Shown here piece after piece: positions 1-8,110 of a stretch of 64,000 nucleotides of DNA. The translations under genes and the position numbers were made by a program. The notes beneath the pieces were generated by a model that was not told the origin of the DNA, searched no databases, and saw nothing but the letters and a program-made list of their open reading frames with translations. Source of the stretch: JAYPWI01 sp964629575 (GTDB lineage Bacteria; Actinomycetota; Acidimicrobiia; Acidimicrobiales; Poriferisodalaceae); NCBI GenBank assembly GCA_964629575.1, contig CAZVUM010000011.1, positions 23,587 to 87,586 of the forward strand. The letters are read 5' to 3'. The stretch's first letter is position 1, and every line of letters starts with the position of its first letter.

Positions 1-1201
1 GCGCCTGCGCCGGGTTCGACAGGCAGTAGTGCTCGATGGTGAATCGGTGATCGAACCGAGGATGCCGCTCTTGGAGCGCAGCGAGCGTGTCGAGGGTCAT
101 GTCGACCGTCTTGTCGCCGTTGGCGTGCGAGTGGATCTGCACTCCGGCCTTCCAGAACGGCAGCATTCGTTCGGCCATGTCCTCCCACGGGACCTCGCCG
201 GTGTGCCCGGTGTCGTCGTCGAGGTACCCCGGCTCGTTCATGATGAGCGTCATTGAGGGGTAACTGCCGTCGTTCACGTACTTCACGCCATGGGTCGTGA
301 GGCGATCGTCGCCAACAGCCCGCTTCGAGGCGAGAAAGTCGAGCATGTCGTCGCCGTACTGCTTTCGGAGCCGCGGCTCGAAGGGGATCATCGAGATGCG
401 AAGGGGGAACGTGCCCTCGTCAATGGCCGCCCGGTGGTCGTCCCATTCGCGGTCGAAGCCGTCGAAACCCCAGACGAGATCAGCGGTGGTTGTCACTCCG
501 GCTGCGGCAGCGACGGCGCCCATCCGGTCGATTGCCTCGCGCCCGAAACCCTCGCCATACACCAGTGAGGCGACGGGGCGGGTGGCCCGACCCACAGCCT
601 CGGTCTCGACGAACCAGCCGTTCAACCGACCATCGGGGTAGCGACCGAGGCCGTGTCCGTTCGAGTTGTCGTCGACCTCGATGAGACGGAGCATGGGCGA
701 GTTGACGTAGACGATGTGGGGCGCATAGGAGATCACCCAGATCGGCACCGTGTCGGACACCTGGTCGAGCATGTCCCTATCGAGGTGGCCTCGCTGAGAG
801 GCGGGATCGAACCCCCATGCGGTGATCGGGCGGTCGGGGTTGTCGTGCATCTCGGCCAGTCGCCCCAGCTCTGCCAGCACGGCGGGAACGTCTGCGAGAC
901 CCGACCGCATGCCGTGCGGTGACGGCGAGTCGATGGGGCCGATGTACTCCAACCCCATGTAGGTGCCCGACATCCGAAGGTGGGTATGCGGGTCGACCAA
1001 TCCCGGTATGAGCACCTTGTCGGAGTAGCGGTCGTCGATCTCGTGTGGGTGGCGTCGCAGCCACGGCTCCATGGAGTCGAGATCCCCGACAGACACGATT
1101 CGACCATCGGCCACTGCGATGGCCGTCCCCCGCGGTCGACCGGGGTCCATCGTGTGGATGCGCGCTGCGGTGAACACGCGTAGATCCCTCAACTCCGCCA
1201 T
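1..1201 (-). CDS. YtcJ-like amidohydrolase, C-terminus cut by window edge
   Basis: The reading frame runs from an ATG at 1199-1201 off the left edge, about 400 codons. Early residues resemble the strand preceding the metal site of the amidohydrolase superfamily: DKVLIPGLVDPHTHL carries the H-x-H metal ligands, and HSHANGDKTVD further on matches the second conserved histidine block of Amidohydro_3 (YtcJ-like) enzymes. A DGSYPSMT segment lies between them. Family members hydrolyse amide or formamide bonds with one or two divalent metals; the substrate cannot be told. It is divergent from the pilus operon across a 204-bp spacer. The last third is missing only because the window ends. Confidence 0.85.
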   Translation of the reverse strand, partial: MAELRDLRVFTAARIHTMDPGRPRGTAIAVADGRIVSVGDLDSMEPWLRRHPHEIDDRYSDKVLIPGLVDPHTHLRMSGTYMGLEYIGPIDSPSPHGMRSGLADVPAVLAELGRLAEMHDNPDRPITAWGFDPASQRGHLDRDMLDQVSDTVPIWVISYAPHIVYVNSPMLRLIEVDDNSNGHGLGRYPDGRLNGWFVETEAVGRATRPVASLVYGEGFGREAIDRMGAVAAAAGVTTTADLVWGFDGFDREWDDHRAAIDEGTFPLRISMIPFEPRLRKQYGDDMLDFLASKRAVGDDRLTTHGVKYVNDGSYPSMTLIMNEPGYLDDDTGHTGEVPWEDMAERMLPFWKAGVQIHSHANGDKTVDMTLDTLAALQERHPRFDHRFTIEHYCLSNPAQA

Positions 1202-1367
1202 CGCTGCCCCCTCGGTCGTCCCTGACCGTCAGTCTCGCACGACGAACCAGGTCCGTCCCGACCCCACACAAGCGCCGCTCTACCACACCCTGGGTGGGGA
1301 GTCTCTACGGCATTTTCGAGTGTTTTCAGCTTTATGAATGGGTTTCACGCACTACCAGCGAACCGAA

Positions 1368-1397
1368 TTGCCACTCTCCGAGGTGTGTGGCTAGATT
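1368..1397 (+). promoter_or_regulatory. Probable promoter of the Tad pilus operon
   Basis: TTGCCA (1368-1373), an 18-base spacer and TAGATT (1392-1397) resemble a housekeeping sigma-70 promoter. Transcription would start about seven bases after the -10 box, almost at the ATG at 1406, so the message would be nearly leaderless; no Shine-Dalgarno sequence is visible. The remainder of 1202-1405 is a divergent spacer with no other recognisable element. Confidence 0.5.
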
Positions 1398-1405
1398 TGC
1401 GCAGC

Positions 1406-2080
1406 ATGAGTTCGGGTGGGCCGCGGGAGAGAGTTCGCACCGAAGATGCGGCGAGAAAGATTCGACCGCGTCGCGTCTGGCCGGGGAGTCGGGCCACGGT
1501 GGGAGGGCTCCTCGTCGCCCTGGCGGCCTTGGCGCTCTACAGCCTCGCGATCCGCAGCGACAGCGAACCCACCACTTCCTACGTCGTCGCCGTCGTCGAC
1601 ATCGCACCGGGCGCCACCATCACCGCGGACATGCTCGGCCTGCAACCGATCGACCTCCCAGTGTCGGTGACGGGTTCGGTCTTTTCCCCGCTCGACGAGG
1701 ATCTGGTGCTCGGCGGCGTCGCCGTCGCGCCCATCACCCAGGGCGCGATCGTGCCTCGCGCCGCGGTTCGCGGTCCCGACCAGATCACCGCGGCTCTCAC
1801 GGAGATCAGCTTCGAGATCGCTGCCCCGCGAGCCCTCAACGGGCGTTTGCGTGCCGGTGAACGGGTGGACCTGCTCGTCACCGTCGGCAACGGCGCAGAG
1901 GCCACGACGCAGCGCCTGCTCGACGGCGTTCTCGTCACGGCGATCCACGACGGAAGCGACATCGCCCTGGGCGTCGACGACATCGTGGTGACGGTCGCGC
2001 TGGCAGAGCCCGACGAGGCCGTAGCCCTCGTCAACGCCGTCGACACCGGCCGCGTCACCCTCGTGCGAGCGACCAAGTGA
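1406..2080 (+). CDS. cpaB: CpaB/RcpC-like pilus assembly protein (SAF domain)
   Basis: About 224 residues. An Arg-rich cytoplasmic head is followed by one membrane segment (around residues 28-45) and then a SAF-type domain: VVDIAPGATITADMLGL is a typical SAF opening, and ERVDLLVTVGNG fits the RcpC/CpaB beta-clip core. In Tad/Flp systems this protein is a periplasmic or cell-wall assembly factor. The frame is open upstream to 1334, but the ATG at 1406 gives a basic head before the membrane helix and sits just after a good -10 box, so I prefer it. First gene of an operon whose next start overlaps its stop by four bases (GTGA). Confidence 0.8.
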   Translation: MSSGGPRERVRTEDAARKIRPRRVWPGSRATVGGLLVALAALALYSLAIRSDSEPTTSYVVAVVDIAPGATITADMLGLQPIDLPVSVTGSVFSPLDEDLVLGGVAVAPITQGAIVPRAAVRGPDQITAALTEISFEIAAPRALNGRLRAGERVDLLVTVGNGAEATTQRLLDGVLVTAIHDGSDIALGVDDIVVTVALAEPDEAVALVNAVDTGRVTLVRATK

Positions 2081-3378
2081 TCTCCACCGATCGCTGGGTC
2101 CTGCTGGGTCTCGCGCCCGCCCGGGCACCGTGGTTCCGGCAGGTGACGGGCTGGGCGATGTCGGCCGCCTTGCCGATCGAGTTCGTCAAGTGCGTCTCGA
2201 TCGAGGAAGTGCGCTCCCGCCTCGGATCCGGCCGACCGCATTCGGCCGTGCTGCTCGACGCAGGCATGTCGGGGGTGGATCGCGATGTCCTGGGCCTGGC
2301 AGCTACTCACGGCGCAAGCCCGATCGTCGTCGCGGGACCGACGAGTCCGACCGATTGGGCGACTCTCGGCGCGGCAGCCGTTCTCGATCCCGACTTCACG
2401 CGCAGCGATCTGCTCGAGACCCTCCAGAAATCTGCGCCGCCGGTGCACGACCACGAGATCTCCGAGGAGCGGCATGCTCCTGCACCGGTCGGTCGCGGCC
2501 AGCTCGTCGCGGTGATCGGCCGCCCGGGCAGCGGGGTGTCGACCTGTGCGGTCGCACTGGCACAGGGTCTCGCCGACGACCCCGTGTTCGGCGGGCGGGT
2601 CGTGCTCGCCGACCTGGCCCGCCACGCCGATCAAGCCCTGCTCCACGATGCCCACGATGTCGTTCCCGGCATCCAGGAGCTCGTCGAAGCCCACAGGCTC
2701 GGCACGCCGACTGCCGCCCAAACACGGGCGATGACGTTCAACGTCCCCTCCCGCGGCTACGACGTCCTCCTCGGCCTCCGGCGCCCGCGCGACTGGATCG
2801 AGCTCCGACCCGCTGCCTTCGAGTCTGCGCTCACCGGACTTCTCGCCAGCCACCTGGCCGTGGTGGCGGACCTCGAAGCCGATCTCGAAGGGTCCGAAGG
2901 CGCGGGCAGCCACGATGTCGAGGACAGGAACATCGCGGCGCGGCACACCGTTGGCGAGGCCGATGCCGTCATGGTCGTCGGCCGGCCAGCTCTGGCAGGC
3001 GTTCGTGGGCTCGTGCGCCTGATCGACGAGCTCCTCGCCCACGGCGTCGACCCGCGCCGCCTTCTGCCCGTGATCACCCACGCACCGCGCCGAGCGCGAG
3101 ATCGGTCGGAGATCGCGAGCGCCCTTGCCGACCTCGCGGCCTCCGACGAGGCGCGCACCGTCGCAACGCCGATACACCTGACCGAGCGCCGCACCCTCGA
3201 CGACGTTCACCGCAACGGCACCCGACTCCCCGCGGCGATCGTGGCCCCGCTGACCGCGGCCGCACGGATCGCTATGACCCGAGGCGCGTCCCCACACATC
3301 GCTCAGACTGACGAGCCGGCGCTGGTCGCCCCCGGCTCCCTCGGCCTGTGGAACGACGACATCGGGGTCGACCCATGA
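2077..3378 (+). CDS. tadZ: TadZ/CpaE-like ParA-family pilus localisation ATPase
   Basis: 433 residues from a GTG overlapping the upstream stop. Residues 1-120 look like a receiver-like pseudo-domain (HSAVLLDAGMSG, SPIVVAGPTSP), as in CpaE/TadZ. A MinD/ParA-like domain starts with VAVIGRPGSGVST (residues 145-156). The usual Walker A lysine is replaced by valine, consistent with the atypical P-loops known in TadZ proteins. A later segment AVMVVGRPALAGVRGLVRLID suits the MinD fold. The family positions the Tad machinery at the membrane. Position between CpaB and TadA supports the call. Confidence 0.8.
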   Translation: MISTDRWVLLGLAPARAPWFRQVTGWAMSAALPIEFVKCVSIEEVRSRLGSGRPHSAVLLDAGMSGVDRDVLGLAATHGASPIVVAGPTSPTDWATLGAAAVLDPDFTRSDLLETLQKSAPPVHDHEISEERHAPAPVGRGQLVAVIGRPGSGVSTCAVALAQGLADDPVFGGRVVLADLARHADQALLHDAHDVVPGIQELVEAHRLGTPTAAQTRAMTFNVPSRGYDVLLGLRRPRDWIELRPAAFESALTGLLASHLAVVADLEADLEGSEGAGSHDVEDRNIAARHTVGEADAVMVVGRPALAGVRGLVRLIDELLAHGVDPRRLLPVITHAPRRARDRSEIASALADLAASDEARTVATPIHLTERRTLDDVHRNGTRLPAAIVAPLTAAARIAMTRGASPHIAQTDEPALVAPGSLGLWNDDIGVDP

Positions 3379-4676
3379 CCGCGCCGTCGCCCCTTGCCGA
3401 AATCGAGGCGGCCGTCCACGAGCGGGCGAAGCGACTCACCGGCTCGCCCCACGACACCGGCGCCGAGCTCGAACGCCTCGTGGGCGAAGAGGTCGCCCGC
3501 TGGAACCTCGAGTTCAAGCGGGGCGAGAGGGAACACGAGCTCACCGACACCGCTCGAGTGGTCGAACGGGTGAGCCGCAACCTGACCGGCTACGGGCCGC
3601 TCGATCCGCTTCTCCAGGACGACGACGTGTGGGAGGTGATGGTCAACGCCCCAGACGACATCTTCGTGAAGCGACACAACGCGCCGAGCGGCTACCACGA
3701 CGAGGTCTTCCACGACGACGAGCACGTGAGGCGGACCCTCACCAAGATCCTCGACGACGCGTCGGGTGCGCACCGCACGCTCGACCCGAGCGAGGGGCTT
3801 CAGGACGCGCAACTCGACGACGGTGCCCGGCTCCACATCGTGCATGGAGACATCAGCCGCGGCGGCCACCTGATGTTCAACATTCGCAAGTTCACGGGCG
3901 TTGCGTACCGCAACCTGGACGAACTGGTCGAGTCCGGCACGCTCACCCCGGGCGTGGCGGCGGTTCTGCGGAGTGCCGTCCGCGCTCGGCTGTCGATCCT
4001 CGTGGCCGGTTCGCCCGGCGCGGGAAAGACCACGCTGCTCTCCTGCTGCGCTGCCGAACTCGACCCCTCGCTGCGGGTCGTGACCGCCGAGGAAGTGTTC
4101 GAGCTCGACATTCCGCTGCCCAACGTGGCGAGCATGCAGACCCGCCCCGCACGCAGCGAGCGCGACGAGGTCGACCTGCGCCGCCTCGTCGCAGGCTTCC
4201 TTCGCATGGCCCCCGACGTCGCAATCGTCGGCGAGGTGCGCGACCGCGAGGCGCTGCCGCTGATGCTCACGCTGTCGAGCGGCGTCACGGGTTACACCAC
4301 GATCCACGCCGGATCGGCACGACAGGCCCTCACCCGACTGCGGTTCATCTGCCAGCTGGCCGATACGGCCAACGAGGTTCCGCTCAGCGCGTTGAACCAA
4401 CTCATCAGCGAGGCGATCGACCTCGTGGTTCACGTCCACCGTGGGCCATGCGGCGTGGAGGTGACGAGCGTCGTCGCCGTCGAGGATCTGGCCGCAGGAG
4501 CAGATGCGGTGCAGTTCACGGCGACCGATCTGTTCGCCAAGCCGGATCCGCAGCGCGCGGCGGCATGGACCGGACAGACCCCGACGCGTCTCGGCGGCCG
4601 ACTGGCGGCGCTCGGGGTGGACCTGGCCGACCTCATCGACACGCGCGGCGCCGAAGCCGAGCGAGGCACGCGATGA
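3375..4676 (+). CDS. tadA: TadA/CpaF secretion ATPase
   Basis: 434 residues; the ATG overlaps the TadZ stop (ATGA). It has the type II/IV secretion ATPase core: Walker A GSPGAGKTT at residues 212-220, an acidic EVFELD box after it, and Walker B DVAIVGEVRD near 281-290 followed by the GYTTIHAGSARQAL histidine box. The N-terminal GYGPLDPLL...VWEVMVNAP block is typical of CpaF. This hexameric ATPase powers Flp pilin export at the inner face of the membrane. Length and domain order are normal for the family. Confidence 0.95.
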   Translation: MTAPSPLAEIEAAVHERAKRLTGSPHDTGAELERLVGEEVARWNLEFKRGEREHELTDTARVVERVSRNLTGYGPLDPLLQDDDVWEVMVNAPDDIFVKRHNAPSGYHDEVFHDDEHVRRTLTKILDDASGAHRTLDPSEGLQDAQLDDGARLHIVHGDISRGGHLMFNIRKFTGVAYRNLDELVESGTLTPGVAAVLRSAVRARLSILVAGSPGAGKTTLLSCCAAELDPSLRVVTAEEVFELDIPLPNVASMQTRPARSERDEVDLRRLVAGFLRMAPDVAIVGEVRDREALPLMLTLSSGVTGYTTIHAGSARQALTRLRFICQLADTANEVPLSALNQLISEAIDLVVHVHRGPCGVEVTSVVAVEDLAAGADAVQFTATDLFAKPDPQRAAAWTGQTPTRLGGRLAALGVDLADLIDTRGAEAERGTR

Positions 4677-5548
4677 CCGCGGTGGCGATCGCGATGTGCG
4701 GGGCTGCGGGCGTCTACCTCCTCTACACGCGGGTGGCCTTCGGGCGGCGCGGTCTGGTGGACGGTGCCCGACTTGCCACCGCTCGCTCCCGCGGGTCGCT
4801 CTGGCTTCGCCAAGCAGGGCTACGAGACGTGCGTTGGCCCGAGTTCGTCGCGGCGAGCCTGATCCTCTCGTTCCTGGCGTTCCTGCTCGCCTGGGCAGTC
4901 TTCGGTGGAGTGCTTCCTGGCGCGGTGACCGGCCTCGTTGCCGCCACAGCGCCGTTCGTCGCCTACCGCGCGAGGCGGGCCCGGAGGCTCGCCGTCGCTC
5001 AAGAGGCTTGGCCACGCCTGATCGAGGAGATCCGCGTGCTCGTCGCCAGCGCGGGCCGGTCGATTCCTCAAGCGCTCTTCGTCGTCGGAAGGCGAGCGCC
5101 CGTCGAGCTCTCGCGAGCCTTCGAGGCCGCGCACCGTGAGTGGCTGCTGACGACCGACTTCGAGCGGGCCTTGAGGGTCCTCAAACACGAGATGGCCCAC
5201 CCGACCGCCGACATCACCTGCGAGACGCTGCTCACGGCGCACACCGTCGGCGGCGTGGACCTGGACAGGCGCCTCCGGGACCTGGCCGATGATCGATTGG
5301 CCGACGTCCAGGCGCGCAAGGATGCACGTGCGAAACAGTCGGGGGCCCGCTTTGCTCGCGCTTTCGTCCTCGTGGTCCCCCTCGGTATGGCGCTCGTCGG
5401 GTTGAGCATCGGGCGGGGACGAGCGGCCTATGAGACGTCGATGGGCCAGCTCCTGGTCGGCGTCGGTTTGGTCATGCTTCTCGTCTGCTGGCTGTGGGCG
5501 AGTCGCATCATGGCGATACCGGTCGAGCGGCGGGTGTTCGACCGATGA
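4673..5548 (+). CDS. tadB: TadB-like inner-membrane platform protein
   Basis: 291 residues, start ATG overlapping the TadA stop. Hydrophobic segments at the N-terminus (AVAIAMCGAAGVYLLY), around residues 55-90 (FVAASLILSFLAFLLAWAVF) and two at the C-terminus frame a cytoplasmic type II secretion F (GspF) domain. The central PRLIEEIRVLVASAGRSIPQAL segment is characteristic of TadB. With TadC it forms the platform on which TadA works. Confidence 0.88.
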   Translation: MTAVAIAMCGAAGVYLLYTRVAFGRRGLVDGARLATARSRGSLWLRQAGLRDVRWPEFVAASLILSFLAFLLAWAVFGGVLPGAVTGLVAATAPFVAYRARRARRLAVAQEAWPRLIEEIRVLVASAGRSIPQALFVVGRRAPVELSRAFEAAHREWLLTTDFERALRVLKHEMAHPTADITCETLLTAHTVGGVDLDRRLRDLADDRLADVQARKDARAKQSGARFARAFVLVVPLGMALVGLSIGRGRAAYETSMGQLLVGVGLVMLLVCWLWASRIMAIPVERRVFDR

Positions 5549-6447
5549 GTCGCCTGGTCGCGCTCACGACGCTCGCCGTGTGGCTCGGGTCGACCCTGGT
5601 CCTCTCCGAGATCCGCTGGTTCCGACGGCTGGCCCTCGTCGAGCGAGTCGAGCCCTTCGTTCCCGGCGGAGGCCGTTTGGGACAGCGTTCGGGAAATCGA
5701 AGTCTGCGCGAGGTCTTCGGCCCGCTGGCGACGACCCTAGGAGCGCGACTCGCCCGCGGTGTCGGCGTGAGCGAGGAGCTCGAGCGGCGACTCGAACGGA
5801 TCGCAGCGTTGGCAACGCCGGCTGAGTTCCGCATGCGGCAGCTCGGCCACGCGGCTCTCGCCCTGGGAGGCTCTACCGCGCTCGCCATGCTCATCGGAGC
5901 CGGCGCGCCCGCGACCCTGGGCCTCCTCCTCGGCGCGCCGCTCCTCGCCTTCCTCGTGGCTGAGCACCGCCTGGCCCGCGCTTCGGAGGAGCACCAGCGA
6001 GTGGTGTTCGCCGAGCTGCCGGTAGTCGCCGAACAGTTCGGGATGTTGGTCAGCTCTGGCTTTTCTCTCGCGGGAGCACTCGACCGGCTCGCGGATCGAG
6101 GCAACGGGGCGATCGCCCGCGATCTCACCCGCGTCATGACCAGGATCCGCCATGGCGTCGCACCAGACGACGCCCTCCGCGAATGGGCAGCGGTGGTCGA
6201 CGTCGCCGAGGTCCACCAGTTCGTCACCATCTTGTTGCTTCACGACGACACCGGAGATCTCGGATCCCTCGTCAGCCAAGAAGCCCGATCGGCACGACGC
6301 GAGTCTCAACGTCGCCTCATCGAGCGAATCGAGCGTCGCAACGAGCAGGTGTGGATCCCCGTCACCGTCGCGACCCTCGTGCCCGGCGTGATCTTTCTGG
6401 CGATCCCGTTCACCGACGCGCTGAGGAGCTTCGGTGCGCTCTCGTGA
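5545..6447 (+). CDS. tadC: TadC-like inner-membrane platform protein
   Basis: 300 residues, ATG overlapping the TadB stop. An N-terminal hydrophobic stretch, a central pair of membrane segments (LGGSTALAMLIGAGAPATLG and following) and a C-terminal one flank a T2SSF domain with ELPVVAEQFGMLVSSGFSLAGAL. Order TadA-TadB-TadC is the usual one. The frame extends upstream inside tadB, but the ATG at 5545 keeps the four-base overlap seen throughout the operon. Confidence 0.88.
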   Translation: MSRLVALTTLAVWLGSTLVLSEIRWFRRLALVERVEPFVPGGGRLGQRSGNRSLREVFGPLATTLGARLARGVGVSEELERRLERIAALATPAEFRMRQLGHAALALGGSTALAMLIGAGAPATLGLLLGAPLLAFLVAEHRLARASEEHQRVVFAELPVVAEQFGMLVSSGFSLAGALDRLADRGNGAIARDLTRVMTRIRHGVAPDDALREWAAVVDVAEVHQFVTILLLHDDTGDLGSLVSQEARSARRESQRRLIERIERRNEQVWIPVTVATLVPGVIFLAIPFTDALRSFGALS

Positions 6448-6460
6448 CCCTCTCCATCCA

Positions 6461-6529
6461 ATGACGCTCTCAACAGAGATGACGCTCTCAACAGAAATGA
6501 CGTTCTCAACAGAAAGGAGCCGACGATGA
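6461..6529 (+). CDS. Repeat-encoded 22-codon leader ORF before the pilin gene
   Basis: Three direct copies of an 18-bp unit (starts 6461, 6479, 6497) each begin with ATG and stay in one frame. They encode MTLSTE, MTLSTE and MTFSTE, followed by four codons and a TGA at 6527-6529 that overlaps the pilin ATG (6526) in the same ATGA pattern used between the other tad genes. The pilin ribosome site (AAAGGAG, 6514-6520) lies inside this small frame. Whether it is translated is unknown; each repeat offers a start codon, but none has a clear ribosome site of its own. It could instead be a simple repeat in the leader. Confidence 0.45.
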   Translation: MTLSTEMTLSTEMTFSTERSRR

Positions 6530-6741
6530 CCGTCGCTCTTCCCATGTACTGCCTGGTGAGGTCCTTCCTCGTGACCGAAGGCCAACGTCTGCGCGACGAG
6601 CGAGGCGAGGGGGTGATCAGCGCTGCCATCGCGGTGCTGATCGTGGCCGCCCTCGGGGCGCTCATGTGGGTCGGCTTCCGCTCGATCTGGCAGACCACCG
6701 AGGCCAACACCAACTCCCAGATCAGCCAGATTGGCGGCTGA
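6526..6741 (+). CDS. flp: Flp-like pilin
   Basis: 71 residues. A charged head ending RDERGEG is followed by one strongly hydrophobic helix (VISAAIAVLIVAALGALMW) and a short polar tail rich in Asn, Ser and Gln. This is the build of a Flp/Tad pilin, with the prepilin peptidase site expected at the Gly-Glu-Gly before the helix. Place in the operon directly after TadC and before the TadE-like genes supports it. The start has a good ribosome site (AAAGGAG six bases upstream). No prepilin peptidase gene is seen in the window, so it must be elsewhere. Confidence 0.8.
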   Translation: MTVALPMYCLVRSFLVTEGQRLRDERGEGVISAAIAVLIVAALGALMWVGFRSIWQTTEANTNSQISQIGG

Positions 6742-7138
6742 TCCACCACCCGCCGCGCTGCGCGGCGAGGACGGGACAGGACTCATCTCCCTGTCCTGGG
6801 GGGTGTTGGCCTTTCTGACCTTCCTGCTGTTCACCGTCCACATCGCCGTCGGGCTCTATGCGACGTCGACCGTCTCGGCGGTCGGACATGACGCCGCGCG
6901 TCGGGTCGCCCTCGCGGGAGGATCGCCCGATGCGGTTCGCGAGACCGAATCATGGCTTGAGGAACGACTGGGAAGCGGGCTCGACGTCGAGCAGATCGTG
7001 TGGTCGATCGCGGACGGTCGGGTGTCGCTGCAGCTTTCGGTTCGTCGACCGCACCTGCTGCTTGGACCGTTGGCGCCGGGCGGTGACGTCATCGAGCGCA
7101 CCTTCATCGTCCGAGTCGAGAAACCGGTGGCGGCGTGA
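6731..7138 (+). CDS. TadE-like pseudopilin
   Basis: 135 residues from a TTG at 6731 that overlaps the end of the pilin gene by eleven bases; the start is the only plausible one before the hydrophobic helix. GTGLISLSWGVLAFLTFLLF is a TadE-type class III signal and helix, followed by a periplasmic domain with a VGHDAARRVALAGG segment typical of TadE/TadG-like proteins. Likely a minor pilin that helps Flp pilus assembly. Confidence 0.7.
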   Translation: MAADPPPAALRGEDGTGLISLSWGVLAFLTFLLFTVHIAVGLYATSTVSAVGHDAARRVALAGGSPDAVRETESWLEERLGSGLDVEQIVWSIADGRVSLQLSVRRPHLLLGPLAPGGDVIERTFIVRVEKPVAA

Positions 7139-7608
7139 AGCGGTCCCGCCGGCACGCGGCGCGCAGCGAGAAGACCGCGCGACAAGAGGGGGTCGTGGGC
7201 TTCGAGATGCTTCCGCTCCTGGTGCTCGTGTTCGCCGTCGGGATCCTCCTGTTCGCCCAGATGTGGGCAGTCCTGGATGTGAAACTCGCCACCACCGCTG
7301 GGTCGCGTGAGGCTGCCCGGACCTTCGTCGAACAGCCGGCAGGCTCCCCGTCCGCTGCGGCCCGGGCGGCGGCCATCAGCGCGGGACAGCACGCGGCCAC
7401 AGCCCACGGCCGACCCGGTGTCACAATCGGCGTCGCAGCTGGTGGCCAGCTGGAGCGATGCGCAGCAGTGACGTTCGTCGCGACCGCCGAGGTGCAGCTG
7501 TTCCGGCTGCCACTCGTCGGCTCGCCGGCCTCGATCACGGTGCGCTCATCACATTCGGAGGTGGTCGACCCCTACCGAGACGGTCTCGACGGAGCTGTCT
7601 GTGGGTGA
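7135..7608 (+). CDS. TadE-like pseudopilin
   Basis: 157 residues, GTG start overlapping the previous stop. Basic head, then GVVGFEMLPLLVLVFAVGIL: a glycine, hydrophobic residues and a glutamate at the fifth position of the helix, the mark of TadE pseudopilins. A TTAGSREAARTFVEQ segment follows, then a beta-rich domain with a single cysteine. Probably a minor pilin. Confidence 0.75.
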   Translation: MKRSRRHAARSEKTARQEGVVGFEMLPLLVLVFAVGILLFAQMWAVLDVKLATTAGSREAARTFVEQPAGSPSAAARAAAISAGQHAATAHGRPGVTIGVAAGGQLERCAAVTFVATAEVQLFRLPLVGSPASITVRSSHSEVVDPYRDGLDGAVCG

Positions 7609-8044
7609 GAACCGGGCGGATCAGCGGGGCAGCGCTCTCCTTCTCATCCCCGCGGGCGTATTGATCGTCCTCCTGCTCGGCGCCCTCGTGGTCGACACGG
7701 CCGTCGTGTTCCTGGCCGAACGCGAGGCTGAGGCGACCGCGAGTGCCGCAGCGAACGACCTCGCAGCTCTGGCCCTGGACGAAGCAGAGCTCCGAACCAC
7801 CGGCCGCTACGTACTCGACCCGTACGCCTTGACCGATCTCGAGGACATCGTGCGCCGGACGGCGCTCGACCGCCTGTCCAGCGCTTTCGAACCCGGCTCG
7901 ACGACAGTGACCATCAGCGTCCTGGATGACGCCGTCATCGAGGTGAGGGTCACCGGCAGAGCCCGACGCATCATCGGTGTCCTGGGTGCGGGACCGCGCG
8001 ATGTGGGGGCGGTCGCGAGAGGAACCGTCGACATCTCCAGCTGA
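7601..8044 (+). CDS. TadG/TadE-like pilus-associated protein
   Basis: 147 residues, GTG start overlapping the previous frame by eight bases. DQRGSALLLIPAGVLIVLLL is a Tad-type signal-helix; AEREAEATASAAANDLAALALDEAEL resembles the segment after the helix in Tad-like (TadG) proteins. The C-terminal part is a small beta-rich domain without recognisable motif. Much shorter than full TadG, so I call it TadG/E-like only. Last gene of the compact operon. Confidence 0.65.
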   Translation: MGENRADQRGSALLLIPAGVLIVLLLGALVVDTAVVFLAEREAEATASAAANDLAALALDEAELRTTGRYVLDPYALTDLEDIVRRTALDRLSSAFEPGSTTVTISVLDDAVIEVRVTGRARRIIGVLGAGPRDVGAVARGTVDISS

Positions 8045-8075
8045 CCTCCGACCGCCGACGATCGAAGGGCAACAG

Positions 8076-8104
8076 TTGACATCTTTCGTGATATTTCATA
8101 TCTT
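8076..8104 (+). promoter_or_regulatory. Sigma-70-type promoter giving a leaderless mRNA
   Basis: A perfect TTGACA (8076-8081), a 17-base spacer and TATCTT (8099-8104). The GTG start codon of the next gene is at 8111, where transcription should begin. The spacer contains TTTC steps about ten bases apart (8084, 8094, 8104), which might be coincidence. Confidence 0.6.
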
Positions 8105-8110
8105 TTCAAT

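Noticed and set aside
1579..3297. Long minus-strand frame opposite cpaB and tadZ
   Set aside because: Antisense shadow: no recognisable motif, and the plus-strand genes there have clear family blocks and tight overlaps. Similar shadows oppose tadA (3303-5015), the kinase and SARP genes (33198-36500), the lepA gene (22875-24926), the dehydrogenase (24808-26298) and the giant ATPase (57041-59287, 59447-61555).
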